Assembly: GCF_006716345.1 (NCBI RefSeq)
Contig: NZ_VFOX01000001.1
Span: 806,001 to 870,000, forward strand
DNA from: Microbacterium saperdae
GTDB taxonomy: Bacteria; Actinomycetota; Actinomycetes; Actinomycetales; Microbacteriaceae
Direction of reading: 5' to 3'
Length of the DNA stretch: 64,000 nucleotides
A program made the position numbers and the translations under genes. Position 1 is the stretch's first letter. Each line of letters begins with the position of its first letter. Below, one piece after another: positions 1 through 8,124 of this stretch. The notes below the pieces were generated by a model, which was not told the origin of the DNA, made no database searches, and was given only the letters and a program-made list of their open reading frames with translations.

Positions 1-1
1 C

Positions 2-2317
2 GGACCGGATGACTCGCCCTGGTACGGCGTCACGTTCTCGAGCACGGAGGCGGCGCGCGCCGCACACGAGCTGGCCGCGCGACTGCACACCAACAGCATC
101 CCCACGCTCCTGGAGCGCGGCTATGAGCTGATCGCGCAGACGCGCATGCGCCCCTTCGCCACGATCGATGAGCTCGGCGAGTACCTCGTGCTGCTGCAGG
201 GCATTCGCGATTCGCTCGACCGCTTCAGCCCCACGGTGTTCGAGCGGCCGCTCGGCGAACTCATCCAGGCGCACGGGTCGCGCCGCGATGCGCCGGGTCT
301 GTCCGGAGCGAACCGTCGTCGGCTGCGTCGTCTGGCGAAGGAGTACGTGCGTCCCGGCGTGCATGTCACCGAGATGCATGAGGCGCTGCTGCGCATCCAG
401 GCGCAGCGCACGCAGTGGCAGCGCTTCGTGGAAGCAGGAGTGGCGCCCGAGGTGCCCCTCGGTCTCGCGGATGTGTCGGCAGCGTGGCAGCGCGCCCACG
501 CCGAACTCGCGGAGCTCGATGCCGCGCTCGGTCGCCGTGAGCCGCTCGCGTCGCTGCCGGTCGCCCGACTGGTGCGCACGCTCGCGGGGCTCGCCGCCAA
601 GTCCGATGTCTTCGACAACCTGGTCGAGCGCGCGCAGCTGCGCGACCGCCTGGCGCTGTGGGGTCTCGAGCCGCTGCTCGCCGAACTCTCGGTGCGCCAT
701 GTCTCCGAGGGCCAGGTCGGCGAGGAACTCGAATTCGCCTGGTGGCAGTCGCTCCTCGAGCGCGCATTGCAGGACAACCGTGCCCTGCTGGGGGCCAACA
801 CCGCCGTGGTCGATCGCCTCGAGCGGGACTTCCGTCTGGTCGACGAAGCGCACGCGGCCATGGCCGGACCTCTGCTCGCCTGGCAGCTCGCGAGTCAGTG
901 GAAGATCGCGATCGTCGACGAGCCGCAGCAGTCCCAGCACCTTCGTCGTGCTCTGACGCAGCCCGGTTCCAGCACGGCCGAGATCGTCAGCGCCGCCCCG
1001 AGCCTGGTCGACGTGCTCGCCCCGGTCTGGATCTCCTCGCCCTACCGCGTGCCGGAGATCCCGGAGTCGGTCGAGTTCGACACCGTGCTCCTGGTCGACG
1101 CCGCGGCCATCAACCTCGCCGAGGCCGCGCCGGCCATCCGCCGCGCACGTCAGATCGTGGCGTTCGGCGATCCGGTGACGCAGCGTCCGACGCCGTTCCA
1201 CATCGCCGTCGATCCGGGTGATGACTGGGAGTCCGAGGTTCCCTTCGATGACGTCTCGGTGTTCGAGCGCCTCTCGGAGCTGCTGCCGGTGATGACGCTC
1301 ACGCGCAGCTATCGCGCCGGCGGCGAGGACCTCGCCGAGCTGATCAACGATGCCTTCTACGGAGGCGAGATCGTCTCGCTGCCCTGGGCCGGTTCGTATC
1401 TCGGTCGCGGCAGCCTCACGGTCGACTACGTCGAGGGCGGCACCGGCGCACCCGATCCGATCTCCGGTGCGGTCGAGAGCCCGGATGCCGAGGTCGCTCG
1501 TGTGGTCACGCTCGTCGTCGAGCATGCCGTGCACCGTCCGACCGAATCGCTCATGGTGGTCACCGCCAGCACGCGGCACGCCGAGCGCGTGCGCGCTGCG
1601 GTCACGTCGGCGTTCGCCGGGCGATCCGATGTCGCCGACTTCGTGGGCCGAGACACCGCCGAGCCGTTCTCGGTGCTGACGCTGGAGGAATCGGTCGCGG
1701 AGAGCCGGGACCGCGTGATCTTCTCGCTCGGCTTCGGCCTCACCAAGCACGGCCGCGTGCTGAGCGACTTCGGCGACCTCTCCACGCCGGACGGCGAGCG
1801 TCTGCTCACGGTCGGCATGACGAGGGCCCGGCGCTCGATGGTCATCGTGTCATCCATCCGGCCCTCCTCGTTCGATGACGGACGCCTCGAGCACGGTGCG
1901 GCCACTCTGATGTCGATCCTCGGCGGACTCGCCGCCCGCGGTCGTGATGCGCGCCTGGAAGATCTGGCCGACCCGCTGACCCTCGCGCTCGCGAGAGAAC
2001 TGCGGCGTCTCGGCGCCTCGGTCGACGTCGACTACCGCGGACGCCTTCCGCTGGTCGCGCAGCATCAGGGCAAGGCCGTGGTGATCGAGTCCGATCCCGA
2101 GTCCCGGGGAGAGTCGCTGCGTGAGACCCTGCGTCTCCGCCCGCACGTGCTCCGTCGCCTGGGATGGCACTACGTGCGTGTGCACGCCTTCGATCTCTAC
2201 AGCGACCCGGTGACAGCAGCGACGCGGATCGCCGCGGTGCTCGGCATCTCCGATTCGGCGCCGCGGGCCGACAACGACACGCAGCCGATCGATGTCGTCG
2301 ATCCTGACAATGGCTGA
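2..2317 (+). CDS. SF1-like DNA helicase/ATPase, 3' part (5' end outside window)
   Basis: The frame is open from the first bases of the window, so the N-terminus and the Walker A region are missing; 771 codons are present. The visible part looks like the C-terminal half of a large UvrD/DNA2-type superfamily 1 helicase: a motif III-like VAFGDP around residue 390, a motif IV-like LTRSYRAG near residue 430, and a motif VI-like TRAR near residue 610. The position expected for the DE of Walker B reads VDAA, so the ATPase site may be degenerate. The last 120 residues (RRLGW, then HAFDLYSDP) resemble the nuclease-like tail found on related large actinobacterial helicases. Its stop overlaps the next small gene by 8 bases. 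A role in DNA repair or processing is inferred only. Confidence 0.7.
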   Translation, partial: GPDDSPWYGVTFSSTEAARAAHELAARLHTNSIPTLLERGYELIAQTRMRPFATIDELGEYLVLLQGIRDSLDRFSPTVFERPLGELIQAHGSRRDAPGLSGANRRRLRRLAKEYVRPGVHVTEMHEALLRIQAQRTQWQRFVEAGVAPEVPLGLADVSAAWQRAHAELAELDAALGRREPLASLPVARLVRTLAGLAAKSDVFDNLVERAQLRDRLALWGLEPLLAELSVRHVSEGQVGEELEFAWWQSLLERALQDNRALLGANTAVVDRLERDFRLVDEAHAAMAGPLLAWQLASQWKIAIVDEPQQSQHLRRALTQPGSSTAEIVSAAPSLVDVLAPVWISSPYRVPEIPESVEFDTVLLVDAAAINLAEAAPAIRRARQIVAFGDPVTQRPTPFHIAVDPGDDWESEVPFDDVSVFERLSELLPVMTLTRSYRAGGEDLAELINDAFYGGEIVSLPWAGSYLGRGSLTVDYVEGGTGAPDPISGAVESPDAEVARVVTLVVEHAVHRPTESLMVVTASTRHAERVRAAVTSAFAGRSDVADFVGRDTAEPFSVLTLEESVAESRDRVIFSLGFGLTKHGRVLSDFGDLSTPDGERLLTVGMTRARRSMVIVSSIRPSSFDDGRLEHGAATLMSILGGLAARGRDARLEDLADPLTLALARELRRLGASVDVDYRGRLPLVAQHQGKAVVIESDPESRGESLRETLRLRPHVLRRLGWHYVRVHAFDLYSDPVTAATRIAAVLGISDSAPRADNDTQPIDVVDPDNG

Positions 2318-2516
2318 GCAGCCTGAACCTGCAGCACCGCAGCAGCGCGTCGTGCGGGTGCCCGGTTCTCGGCGCGCGCGCCTGACACCCGTTCCCGGTA
2401 CCGACCCGGATCCGGAGTCGGGGCCGGCGGTCGTGGAGAAGACCACGCGGACTGTACGCGGACCGAAGGGCCCCAACGACGATCAGCTGATGCAGGACGT
2501 CCCGCCGCACTACTGA
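2310..2516 (+). CDS. small hypothetical protein, translationally coupled to the helicase
   Basis: A 68-residue Pro/Arg-rich polar protein ending in DVPPHY, with no membrane segment or recognised domain. ATG at 2310 is preferred; an in-frame ATG at 2292 would give 74 residues, but then most of the added sequence lies inside the helicase end. It overlaps the helicase stop by 8 bases and must be translated from the same mRNA. I do not recognise a function; the conserved-looking acidic/aromatic tail suggests a protein-interaction role. It is followed by about 85 bases without a gene before the convergent mscL. Confidence 0.6.
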   Translation: MAEQPEPAAPQQRVVRVPGSRRARLTPVPGTDPDPESGPAVVEKTTRTVRGPKGPNDDQLMQDVPPHY

Positions 2517-2602
2517 CGCGCGCGGATGAGGGCAGTCCGGAACGCAAGAAGCGCACGACCCCGATCGGGAGGCATGCGCTTCTCGTGCGAGCAGACGTGT
2601 GG

Positions 2603-3013
2603 TCAGCTGCGCTGGTTCTTGGCGAGCAGGTCGCGGATCTCGAGCAGGAGCTCGGCCTCGGTGGCTGCGGCGGGCTCCTCGGCGGGGGTGCCCTTCTTGG
2701 CGGCGACGCGCGCCTTGTAGTGGTTCATCGGCACGACGAACACGAAGTAGACCACGAGAGCGACAGCGAGGAAGCTGATGATGGCCGAGATCAGGTCACC
2801 GATCGGGAAAGTGACCGTGTCGCCGTAGAGGGTCGGGATCTGCGGCCCGAAACTGCCCGCGGCATCCGCTTTGAAGAACACCGCGACGAGCGGGTTGATG
2901 ATGCTGGCCACGACGGCGTTCACGATCGTGGTGAACGCGCCGCCGATGACCACGGCGACCGCCAGATCGATGACATTGCCGCGAAGGATGAACTCCTTGA
3001 AACCTTTGAGCAT
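2603..3013 (-). CDS. mscL: large-conductance mechanosensitive channel MscL
   Basis: MscL forms a homopentameric pore in the inner membrane that opens under membrane tension to release solutes during hypo-osmotic shock. The 136-residue product has the family order: the N-terminal amphipathic helix ([21 protein letters not shown]), TM1 at about residues 15-45, a short periplasmic loop with TLYGD, TM2 at about 70-95 and a charged C-terminal helix ([12 protein letters not shown]). ATG at 3013 is chosen because the family begins with a short Met-Leu-Lys segment and a GGGGG stretch precedes it; a TTG at 3025 is the alternative. It is followed on the same mRNA direction by nothing and preceded by the FmdB gene. 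Confidence 0.95.
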   Translation of the reverse strand: MLKGFKEFILRGNVIDLAVAVVIGGAFTTIVNAVVASIINPLVAVFFKADAAGSFGPQIPTLYGDTVTFPIGDLISAIISFLAVALVVYFVFVVPMNHYKARVAAKKGTPAEEPAAATEAELLLEIRDLLAKNQRS

Positions 3014-3037
3014 GGGGACCCCCAACAGATCGGGACC

Positions 3038-3310
3038 TCAGGAAGAGGTGGAACTCGATGCAGCCGCCGGTTTGGCGCTCGTCGTCGACTCCGACTTCGA
3101 TGATGCCGAAGCATCCTTCGATCCGCCAGTCTTGGCGCGCGAGTCGGTGCGATAGAAGCCGGATCCGTTGAAGGTCACCCCGATCGAGCCGTACTGCTTG
3201 CGCAGGGTGCCGCCGCACTCGGGGCAGACCGAGAGCGCATCATCCGAGAAGCTCTGCACGGCGTCGAACTGGTGTCCGCACGAGGTGCAGGCATAGGCGT
3301 AGGTGGGCAT
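3038..3310 (-). CDS. FmdB-type zinc-ribbon protein
   Basis: A 90-residue protein whose first 45 residues form a zinc ribbon, with CTSC at residues 9-12 and CPEC near residue 29, the FmdB/Cxxc_CxxC_SSSS pattern. The FYRTDSR motif near residue 52 is also typical. The last 35 residues are Ser/Ala/Thr/Lys-rich and probably disordered. FmdB was named as a putative regulator in methylotrophs, but in actinobacteria the function is not established. It lies between mscL (24 bases downstream) and the folate gene (13 bases upstream), all on the minus strand, so a three-gene transcript is likely. Confidence 0.85.
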   Translation of the reverse strand: MPTYAYACTSCGHQFDAVQSFSDDALSVCPECGGTLRKQYGSIGVTFNGSGFYRTDSRAKTGGSKDASASSKSESTTSAKPAAASSSTSS

Positions 3311-3323
3311 TTCGTCCTCAGGT

Positions 3324-3920
3324 TCAGCGTCGCGATGGCGACAGGATCAGGGTCCGCGACGGGGTGACGACGCCGTTCACCGGCTGGTCGTGCACCTCCC
3401 GGGGCAGGGAGTCGAGTATCTCGGAATCATAGATGACGGCGTAGACAGGAGGGCACTTCTCCATGGAACCGATGGTCTTGTCGAAGTATCCGCGGCCCCA
3501 GCCCATCCTCATCCCGGACCGATCGACCGCTGCCGCGGGGACGATCATCAGGTCGACGTCGTTCACGGCGATGGGGCCGAGTACTTCACCGGTGGGCTCG
3601 GGGAGGCCGTGCAGCCCTTCGGTCGTCTCGTCGTCGTCGTTCGCGACGGCCCAGTCCAGCAGGCCGTCGGCACGCGTGATGGGAAGCAGCACGCGGATGC
3701 CGCGGCGCACGGCCCTGGTCACGAACTCTCGCGTGCCCGGTTCGGTCAGGGTGGAGAGGAAGCAGGAGATGGATCGGGCGTCGAGCTCATCGACGAGGGC
3801 GTCCAGGCGTTCGCCGATCGCCGTCGCTGCTGATTCGCGCTGTGCGTCGGAGAGCAGCCCTCGGCGTTCGCGCAGTTCGGCGCGGAGTGCGCGTTTGGCA
3901 TGCTCGACGTCGTTCGACAT
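3324..3920 (-). CDS. 5-formyltetrahydrofolate cyclo-ligase
   Basis: This enzyme (EC 6.3.3.2, MTHFS) converts 5-formyl-THF and ATP to 5,10-methenyl-THF, recovering folate from a storage form. The 198-residue length fits the family. Landmarks are the N-terminal KRALRAELRERR helix, the RVLLPI strand, and the conserved MRMGWGRGYFDKT glycine-rich ATP/folate signature near residue 135. On the minus strand a TAGACT hexamer lies 7 bases before the ATG, which suggests its own promoter in the 41-base gap to the divergent galU. The pairing of this gene divergent to galU is common in actinobacteria (Rv0992c-Rv0993 in Mycobacterium tuberculosis). Confidence 0.93.
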   Translation of the reverse strand: MSNDVEHAKRALRAELRERRGLLSDAQRESAATAIGERLDALVDELDARSISCFLSTLTEPGTREFVTRAVRRGIRVLLPITRADGLLDWAVANDDDETTEGLHGLPEPTGEVLGPIAVNDVDLMIVPAAAVDRSGMRMGWGRGYFDKTIGSMEKCPPVYAVIYDSEILDSLPREVHDQPVNGVVTPSRTLILSPSRR

Positions 3921-3961
3921 GCCTCCGAGTCTACGGTGGTGACCACCACTAGGCTGAGGGG
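3921..3961. promoter_or_regulatory. divergent promoter region between the cyclo-ligase gene and galU
   Basis: Only 41 bases separate the two start codons. Each side shows a TANNNT hexamer close to its ATG: TAGACT (minus strand, 3933-3928, 7 bases from the start) and TAGGCT (plus strand, 3950-3955, 6 bases from the start). Between them lies an odd dyad, GGTGGT-G-ACCACC (3935-3947). The geometry suggests two back-to-back leaderless promoters with a possible shared operator; both points are inference. Confidence 0.5.
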
Positions 3962-4849
3962 ATGGGTACGCAGAAGATCAAGGCCGTCATTCCTGCAGCG
4001 GGTCTGGGGACACGATTCCTGCCGGCGACCAAGGCGATGCCGAAGGAGATGCTCCCGGTCGTCGACAAGCCGGCCATCCAGTACGTGGTCGAAGAGGCCG
4101 CGGATGCGGGCATCGACGACATCCTCGTCATCATCGGCCGCAACAAGAACGCGATCTCCAACCACTTCGACTCGGTGCCCGAGCTCGAGGTGAAGCTGAT
4201 GGAGAAGGGCGACACGGGTCGCCTCGAGCGCGTCATGAAGTCGAGCGACATCGCCGACATCCACTTCGTCCGTCAGGGAGAGCCCAAGGGACTCGGTCAC
4301 GCCGTGCTGCGCGCACGCGCGCACGTCGGCGACACCTCCTTCGCCGTGCTCCTCGGTGACGACCTGATCGATGAGCGCGACCCGCTGCTGACGCACATGA
4401 TCGCCGAGCACGAGCGCAGTGGCGCGGCCGTGATCGCCCTCATGGAGGTCGATCCCGCCAACATCCACATGTACGGCGCCGCCGCCGTCGAGCCGATCGA
4501 GGGCTCGGAGTCCGTCCGCGTGACCGCGCTCGTCGAGAAGCCCGCAACGGAGGACGCCCCCTCGAACCTCGCCGTCATCGGGCGCTACGTGCTCCCGCCG
4601 TCGGTGTTCGAGATCCTCGAGCGCACGGAGCCCGGCAAGGGTGGCGAGATCCAGCTCACGGATGCGCTCCAGGAGATGGCGGCGGATCCTGACGGCCCCG
4701 GTGTCGTGGGCGTGATCTTCCGCGGACGTCGCTACGACACGGGCGACCGCGTGGACTACATCAAGGCGATCGTGCAGCTGGCCTCCGACCGTGAGGACCT
4801 CGGGCCCGAGTTGCGGCCGTGGTTGAAGGAGTTCGCGGAACGCCTGTAG
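3962..4849 (+). CDS. galU: UTP--glucose-1-phosphate uridylyltransferase
   Basis: GalU makes UDP-glucose from UTP and glucose-1-phosphate (EC 2.7.7.9), feeding cell-envelope glycans and trehalose synthesis. The 295-residue protein shows the nucleotidyltransferase signature GLGTRFLPATKAMPKEMLP near residues 15-33, the VDKPAIQY sugar-nucleotide loop, RQGEPKGLGHAV near residue 105, and the GRYDTGD region near residue 262. The start is set by the TAGGCT-6-ATG arrangement; GAGGGG sits directly against the ATG and is too close to act as a normal ribosome site. It is followed after 27 bases by the acetyltransferase; the glp/moeA gene that usually sits between them in related actinobacteria is absent here. 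Confidence 0.97.
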   Translation: MGTQKIKAVIPAAGLGTRFLPATKAMPKEMLPVVDKPAIQYVVEEAADAGIDDILVIIGRNKNAISNHFDSVPELEVKLMEKGDTGRLERVMKSSDIADIHFVRQGEPKGLGHAVLRARAHVGDTSFAVLLGDDLIDERDPLLTHMIAEHERSGAAVIALMEVDPANIHMYGAAAVEPIEGSESVRVTALVEKPATEDAPSNLAVIGRYVLPPSVFEILERTEPGKGGEIQLTDALQEMAADPDGPGVVGVIFRGRRYDTGDRVDYIKAIVQLASDREDLGPELRPWLKEFAERL

Positions 4850-4876
4850 GCGACTCTGCGGGCGTCGGGGCGCGCG

Positions 4877-5506
4877 ATGGATCTGACGGCAGGGATCAGG
4901 CACGGGGCGATCGAGCTGCGGCTCATCCGTTCCAAGGACGCACGTCCGCTGCAGCATGAGCTGCTGGCCAATCGATCGTGGCTGCAGCCGTGGGAGGCGA
5001 CCGTTCCCTACGGAAGCGTGTCGTTCGACATGCGGTTGAGCATCCGGCGGCTCCTCCAGCAGTACAAGGACGGCGCCGGGTATCCGTTCGTCATGGAGTA
5101 CGACGGCGAGGTCGCCGGTCAACTGAACGTCTGGGGCGTCGCCCGCGGGTCGCTGTGTTCGGCGACCATCGGCTACTGGGTGAGCGAGCGATTCGCCGGC
5201 CGGGGGATCACGCCCACGGCTGTCGCGCTCGCGACCGATGCCTGCTTCACGGAGTACGGATTGCATCGGATGGAGATCTGCATCCGCCCCGAGAACGTGG
5301 CGAGTCTGCGCGTGGTGCAGAAGCTGGGCTTCCGCTACGAAGGGCTGCGGCGGCGATACATCCACATCGACGGAGACTGGCGGGATCACTACGCCTTCGC
5401 GCTGACCCGAGAGGATGTTCCGCAGGGTGTCCTGGCACGGTGGCTGAACGGTCAGGTGCCGCCCGATGCGTCGACGGTGCCTCCGGCGGACCGTCTGAGG
5501 CTCTGA
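4877..5506 (+). CDS. RimJ-like GNAT N-acetyltransferase
   Basis: A 209-residue GNAT protein. It contains the acceptor-side W-LQPWEAT segment near residue 33, the acetyl-CoA binding GYWVSERFAGRGI motif near residue 98, and the late GLHRMEICIRPENVASLRVVQKLGF stretch typical of RimJ/RimL and aminoglycoside-type acetyltransferases. RimJ acetylates the N-terminal alanine of ribosomal protein S5 in E. coli; the true substrate here is unknown. Its place between galU and a SepX/GlpR-like membrane gene matches the Mycobacterium order (rimJ Rv0995 between moeA1 and Rv0996), which supports orthology more than the sequence alone. Confidence 0.85.
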   Translation: MDLTAGIRHGAIELRLIRSKDARPLQHELLANRSWLQPWEATVPYGSVSFDMRLSIRRLLQQYKDGAGYPFVMEYDGEVAGQLNVWGVARGSLCSATIGYWVSERFAGRGITPTAVALATDACFTEYGLHRMEICIRPENVASLRVVQKLGFRYEGLRRRYIHIDGDWRDHYAFALTREDVPQGVLARWLNGQVPPDASTVPPADRLRL

Positions 5507-5578
5507 CGAGACGCCGACTCGCCGCGACACGCGCCGACTGCGCGTTCGGAAGCCTCGGGAACCCGTAGCTTTATCGGT

Positions 5579-6427
5579 ATGGACGGGCCGGTGCTGAGTG
5601 GGGGAGTGATCGTGCTCGTCGCTGTGCTCCTCTGGATGCTCTACCTGTTGCCGTCCTGGCGTGGTCGCTTCCAGTACAACGCGGCTGAGCGCAACGCCGT
5701 GCGGCTGAACCAGGCTCTCCGCGTGCTCGCCGAGACCAGTGAGACCCCGGGTGAAGTGCGGTTAGAGTTGAACGCCCGCACCGCGTTGGCGCAGCAGAAG
5801 CTCGCCAAGCGTGTGCAGTCCGAACGCGAGGCTGCCGAGCTCGAAGCGCTCCGGAACGAACTCGCCGCCACCAGGGCGGACCCCGTCGTACGCCAGGCGC
5901 GAGCGCGTCGTCGTGTGCGGGCGACGGCGACCACCACCGTGCTCATCGGCCTCGCCGTCGCGGGCCTCGGCGTGTGGCAGCTCGTCGCCACAGGTGCGCA
6001 GGCGCTGCTGTGGGTCGGAGGGGCACTCGTGCTCGTCTCCGGTCTCGCGCTGCAGCGGATGGCATCCGTGGCTGCACGATCCGTGCGACGCCCGCAGCAG
6101 GCCGCACAGCCGAAGACCGAACGTGTGGCGCCCGAGCTGCATGATCAGGGCCGTGCCACCTGGACCCCTCGTCCGCTCCCCGAACCGATGGTGTCGGTCG
6201 CCGGATCGCGCGCACAGGTCGCGCAGGCCGAGATCGAGGCGCAGGAAGAACGTCGTAAGGCCGCCCGGATCGCCGCGCTGCGTGCCCGTGCCGAGGAGAT
6301 GGCCCCGGAGGCTCCGGTGGCCCTGCCCGCCGCCTCCTCATCTCCGTACGCCCGGATGGGTTTCGTGGACGACGCGGAGATCGAAGACCACGTCAGGGAG
6401 CTGCTCTCCCGACGAGCTGCCGGCTGA
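5579..6427 (+). CDS. SepX/GlpR-like divisome membrane protein
   Basis: A 282-residue membrane protein with one N-terminal transmembrane segment (about residues 8-25), a charged coiled-coil-like cytoplasmic stretch (about 45-110, rich in Glu/Arg/Ala), a tight pair of transmembrane segments (about 118-137 and 139-158) and a long polar C-terminal tail. This topology and the position behind galU-rimJ match GlpR of Corynebacterium and SepX of Streptomyces, membrane receptors acting in cell division. In those organisms GlpR binds the gephyrin-like Glp, whose gene is missing from this cluster. The start follows TAGCTT-7-ATG with no ribosome site, so the mRNA is probably leaderless. The identification rests on topology and synteny. 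Confidence 0.6.
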   Translation: MDGPVLSGGVIVLVAVLLWMLYLLPSWRGRFQYNAAERNAVRLNQALRVLAETSETPGEVRLELNARTALAQQKLAKRVQSEREAAELEALRNELAATRADPVVRQARARRRVRATATTTVLIGLAVAGLGVWQLVATGAQALLWVGGALVLVSGLALQRMASVAARSVRRPQQAAQPKTERVAPELHDQGRATWTPRPLPEPMVSVAGSRAQVAQAEIEAQEERRKAARIAALRARAEEMAPEAPVALPAASSSPYARMGFVDDAEIEDHVRELLSRRAAG

Positions 6428-6477
6428 TCGGCGTGACGCAGAGCCCTCTTCCGTCGTGATAGCGTAGAGGTGTTCAC

Positions 6478-6553
6478 GGGCCTATGGCGCAGTTGGTAGC
6501 GCGCCTCGTTCGCATCGAGGAGGTCAGGGGTTCGAATCCCCTTAGGTCCACCA
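6478..6553 (+). tRNA. tRNA-Ala (anticodon CGC), CCA encoded
   Basis: A complete cloverleaf can be drawn by eye. The acceptor stem pairs GGGCCTA (6478-6484) with TAGGTCC (6543-6549) with one G-T pair. The D stem is GCGC/GCGC, the anticodon stem CCTCG/CGAGG (6504-6508 and 6516-6520) with loop TTCGCAT giving anticodon CGC, and the T arm is AGGGG-TTCGAAT-CCCCT. Discriminator A at 6550 is followed by an encoded CCA. A TAGCGT hexamer at 6460-6465 is a fitting -10 element. It reads alanine codon GCG, frequent in this genome, and marks the left edge of the island. Confidence 0.97.
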
Positions 6554-6590
6554 AGGAACGCTTGTTCCAAACATTGACATGATCGATGTA

Positions 6591-6629
6591 CGAAGAAGCC
6601 CCCAAAGCTCTGGGGGCTTCTTCGTTTTT
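6591..6629 (+). terminator. rho-independent terminator of tRNA-Ala
   Basis: A perfect 13-base-pair stem (CGAAGAAGCCCCC at 6591-6603 with its complement at 6612-6624) with an 8-base loop is followed directly by TTTTTC. A very similar hairpin with the same GAAGCCCCC core ends the island at 13568-13601. Confidence 0.88.
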
Positions 6630-6639
6630 CGTGGGCGGA

Positions 6640-8000
6640 CGCGGGCTCTGCAGCGGCGCCTGCTCAAACCCGGCGGACTGCCAGGCCATCTGTGCCTCGA
6701 CTAGCATCTGGGCGGGTTCGGACAGCTCCGACTGCGCTCGATCGAGATCGGTGATCCACATGCGAGTGAAGATCGCCTGGTTGAGGCGCCGCCGCATCTC
6801 ATCGCTGGCGTTCAGGTAGAGCTCGTAGGGATCGCTGAGCAGCTCAAGCCAGCCGCGAATGTAGGTCGCGCCGTCGACTAGGTCGTCTTCGATGCTCCCA
6901 AGCTGGATCTCGACCCTACGCTTCTGCTCGTGTATCTCGCGGATGCGGGCAACCACATTGGAGGAGGCGAGGCCGCGCCTTCGGCGACGAGGTCGACGAG
7001 ATTGTCCGCTTTGACCGAAAGTTGCTGAAGTCGAGCCTTCAATTGACTTCGGAGCTGGGCCTGGACAGCCTGTCGGTCGGAGAGCACGTTGTCGATGGCA
7101 CGCTCGACCCATTCGATGAAGCCAGCATCGAGCTGGACCGTGCGGTAGTGCGCGGTGACTGCCTCCTCGACTTCGTGGACCGGGATGTGGCGGGAATCGC
7201 AGTGCCCGTGATGACGCCCGATGCAGAAGAAGTAGAAGTACTCGACCTTGTTTCTTCCTACCGCTCGCTGTATGACGAGTCGGTTGTTGGGGACGCCGCG
7301 CTCGAGCTGGCACTCGCCGCAGAACACGCTGCCTTTGAGGTACTGCTCATAGATCCGCCTGCGTTCCCCCGCCCGCCCACTCTGCTCGAGCATGGACTGA
7401 ACCTGATCGAACAGGTCGCGATCGATCAGAGCCGGGTGGCGGCCGTCGAATACTTCGCCCTGGTATGTGATCTGCCCGATGTAGTAGGGCTCTCTGAGTA
7501 GACGGGACATCTTGGACGTGGACACCTGCCCCGGGGGCCGTGAGACGGTGGGGTGGGTGGTCAGCCCTCTAAAACTGAGTTCGTCCACGATGTCGTCCTT
7601 CGTGAACTCCGGTGGCGTAGAGCTCGAACGCGAGCATGATGAAGGGCGCCCTCTCGGGATCGATGACGATCGTGTTGACCTTGCGGTACTCGAACATCTC
7701 CGTGACGTTGAGGTACCCCAGAGGTGCCTTGCCGAGCGTTCCGCCGTTCTTGGCCTTCTGGCCCATCTTGTACGCGATGTCGGCGCCGTCCTCGCGCGAT
7801 CGATATTCGTTGAACGCCGCGAGAATGCCGTGCATGAGTTGGCCGACGGGAGAGGCGTCGATTTGCTCCGTGGCGGAGATCAGGGTGACGCCTCGCTTCT
7901 GAAGCTCTGCCATGACGAGAGCGTCGTCGGATCTTTCGGCTGGTACTTCGGCAGATCGACGAGGCGCGCCACCTCTGATGAGATGCCGCTTGCGCTTGAC
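6640..8000 (-). pseudogene. large serine recombinase, decayed (truncated N-terminus, two frameshifts)
   Basis: Three minus-strand frames in succession give pieces of one large serine recombinase. The first (about 7610-8000) has the end of the resolvase domain ([19 protein letters not shown], then [14 protein letters not shown] and KAPLGYLNV). The second (about 6970-7590) has the recombinase domain (REPYYIGQITYQGEVFDGRH) and the zinc-ribbon cysteines (FCGEC, then FFCIGRHHGHC). The third (about 6640-6970) has the coiled C-terminal region. Shifts lie near 7606-7612 (within ELYATG / DDIVDELSF) and near 6962-6975. The first 100 or so residues with the catalytic serine are absent. The enzyme would have moved the island, which is now probably fixed. 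Confidence 0.82.
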
Positions 8001-8124
8001 GGCAGGAACTTTTCGTTCACAATGAGGCGCATATGAGCAGTTCTCGACGCGTCGCACGCTCTTGTGTTGGGGTACCCACCATTCTTGGGGGTGACGTGAT
8101 TCGCGCCGAACTGGGGAGTTACCA

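Noticed and set aside
6474..6640. Protein-like sequence antisense to tRNA-Ala (GFEPLTSSMRTRRATN type)
   Set aside because: This is a well-known translation artefact of tRNA sequence fused to the recombinase remnant frame.
7022..8036. Plus-strand frames opposite the recombinase (159 and 174 codons)
   Set aside because: Shadows of the recombinase pieces, with no ribosome site or domain.
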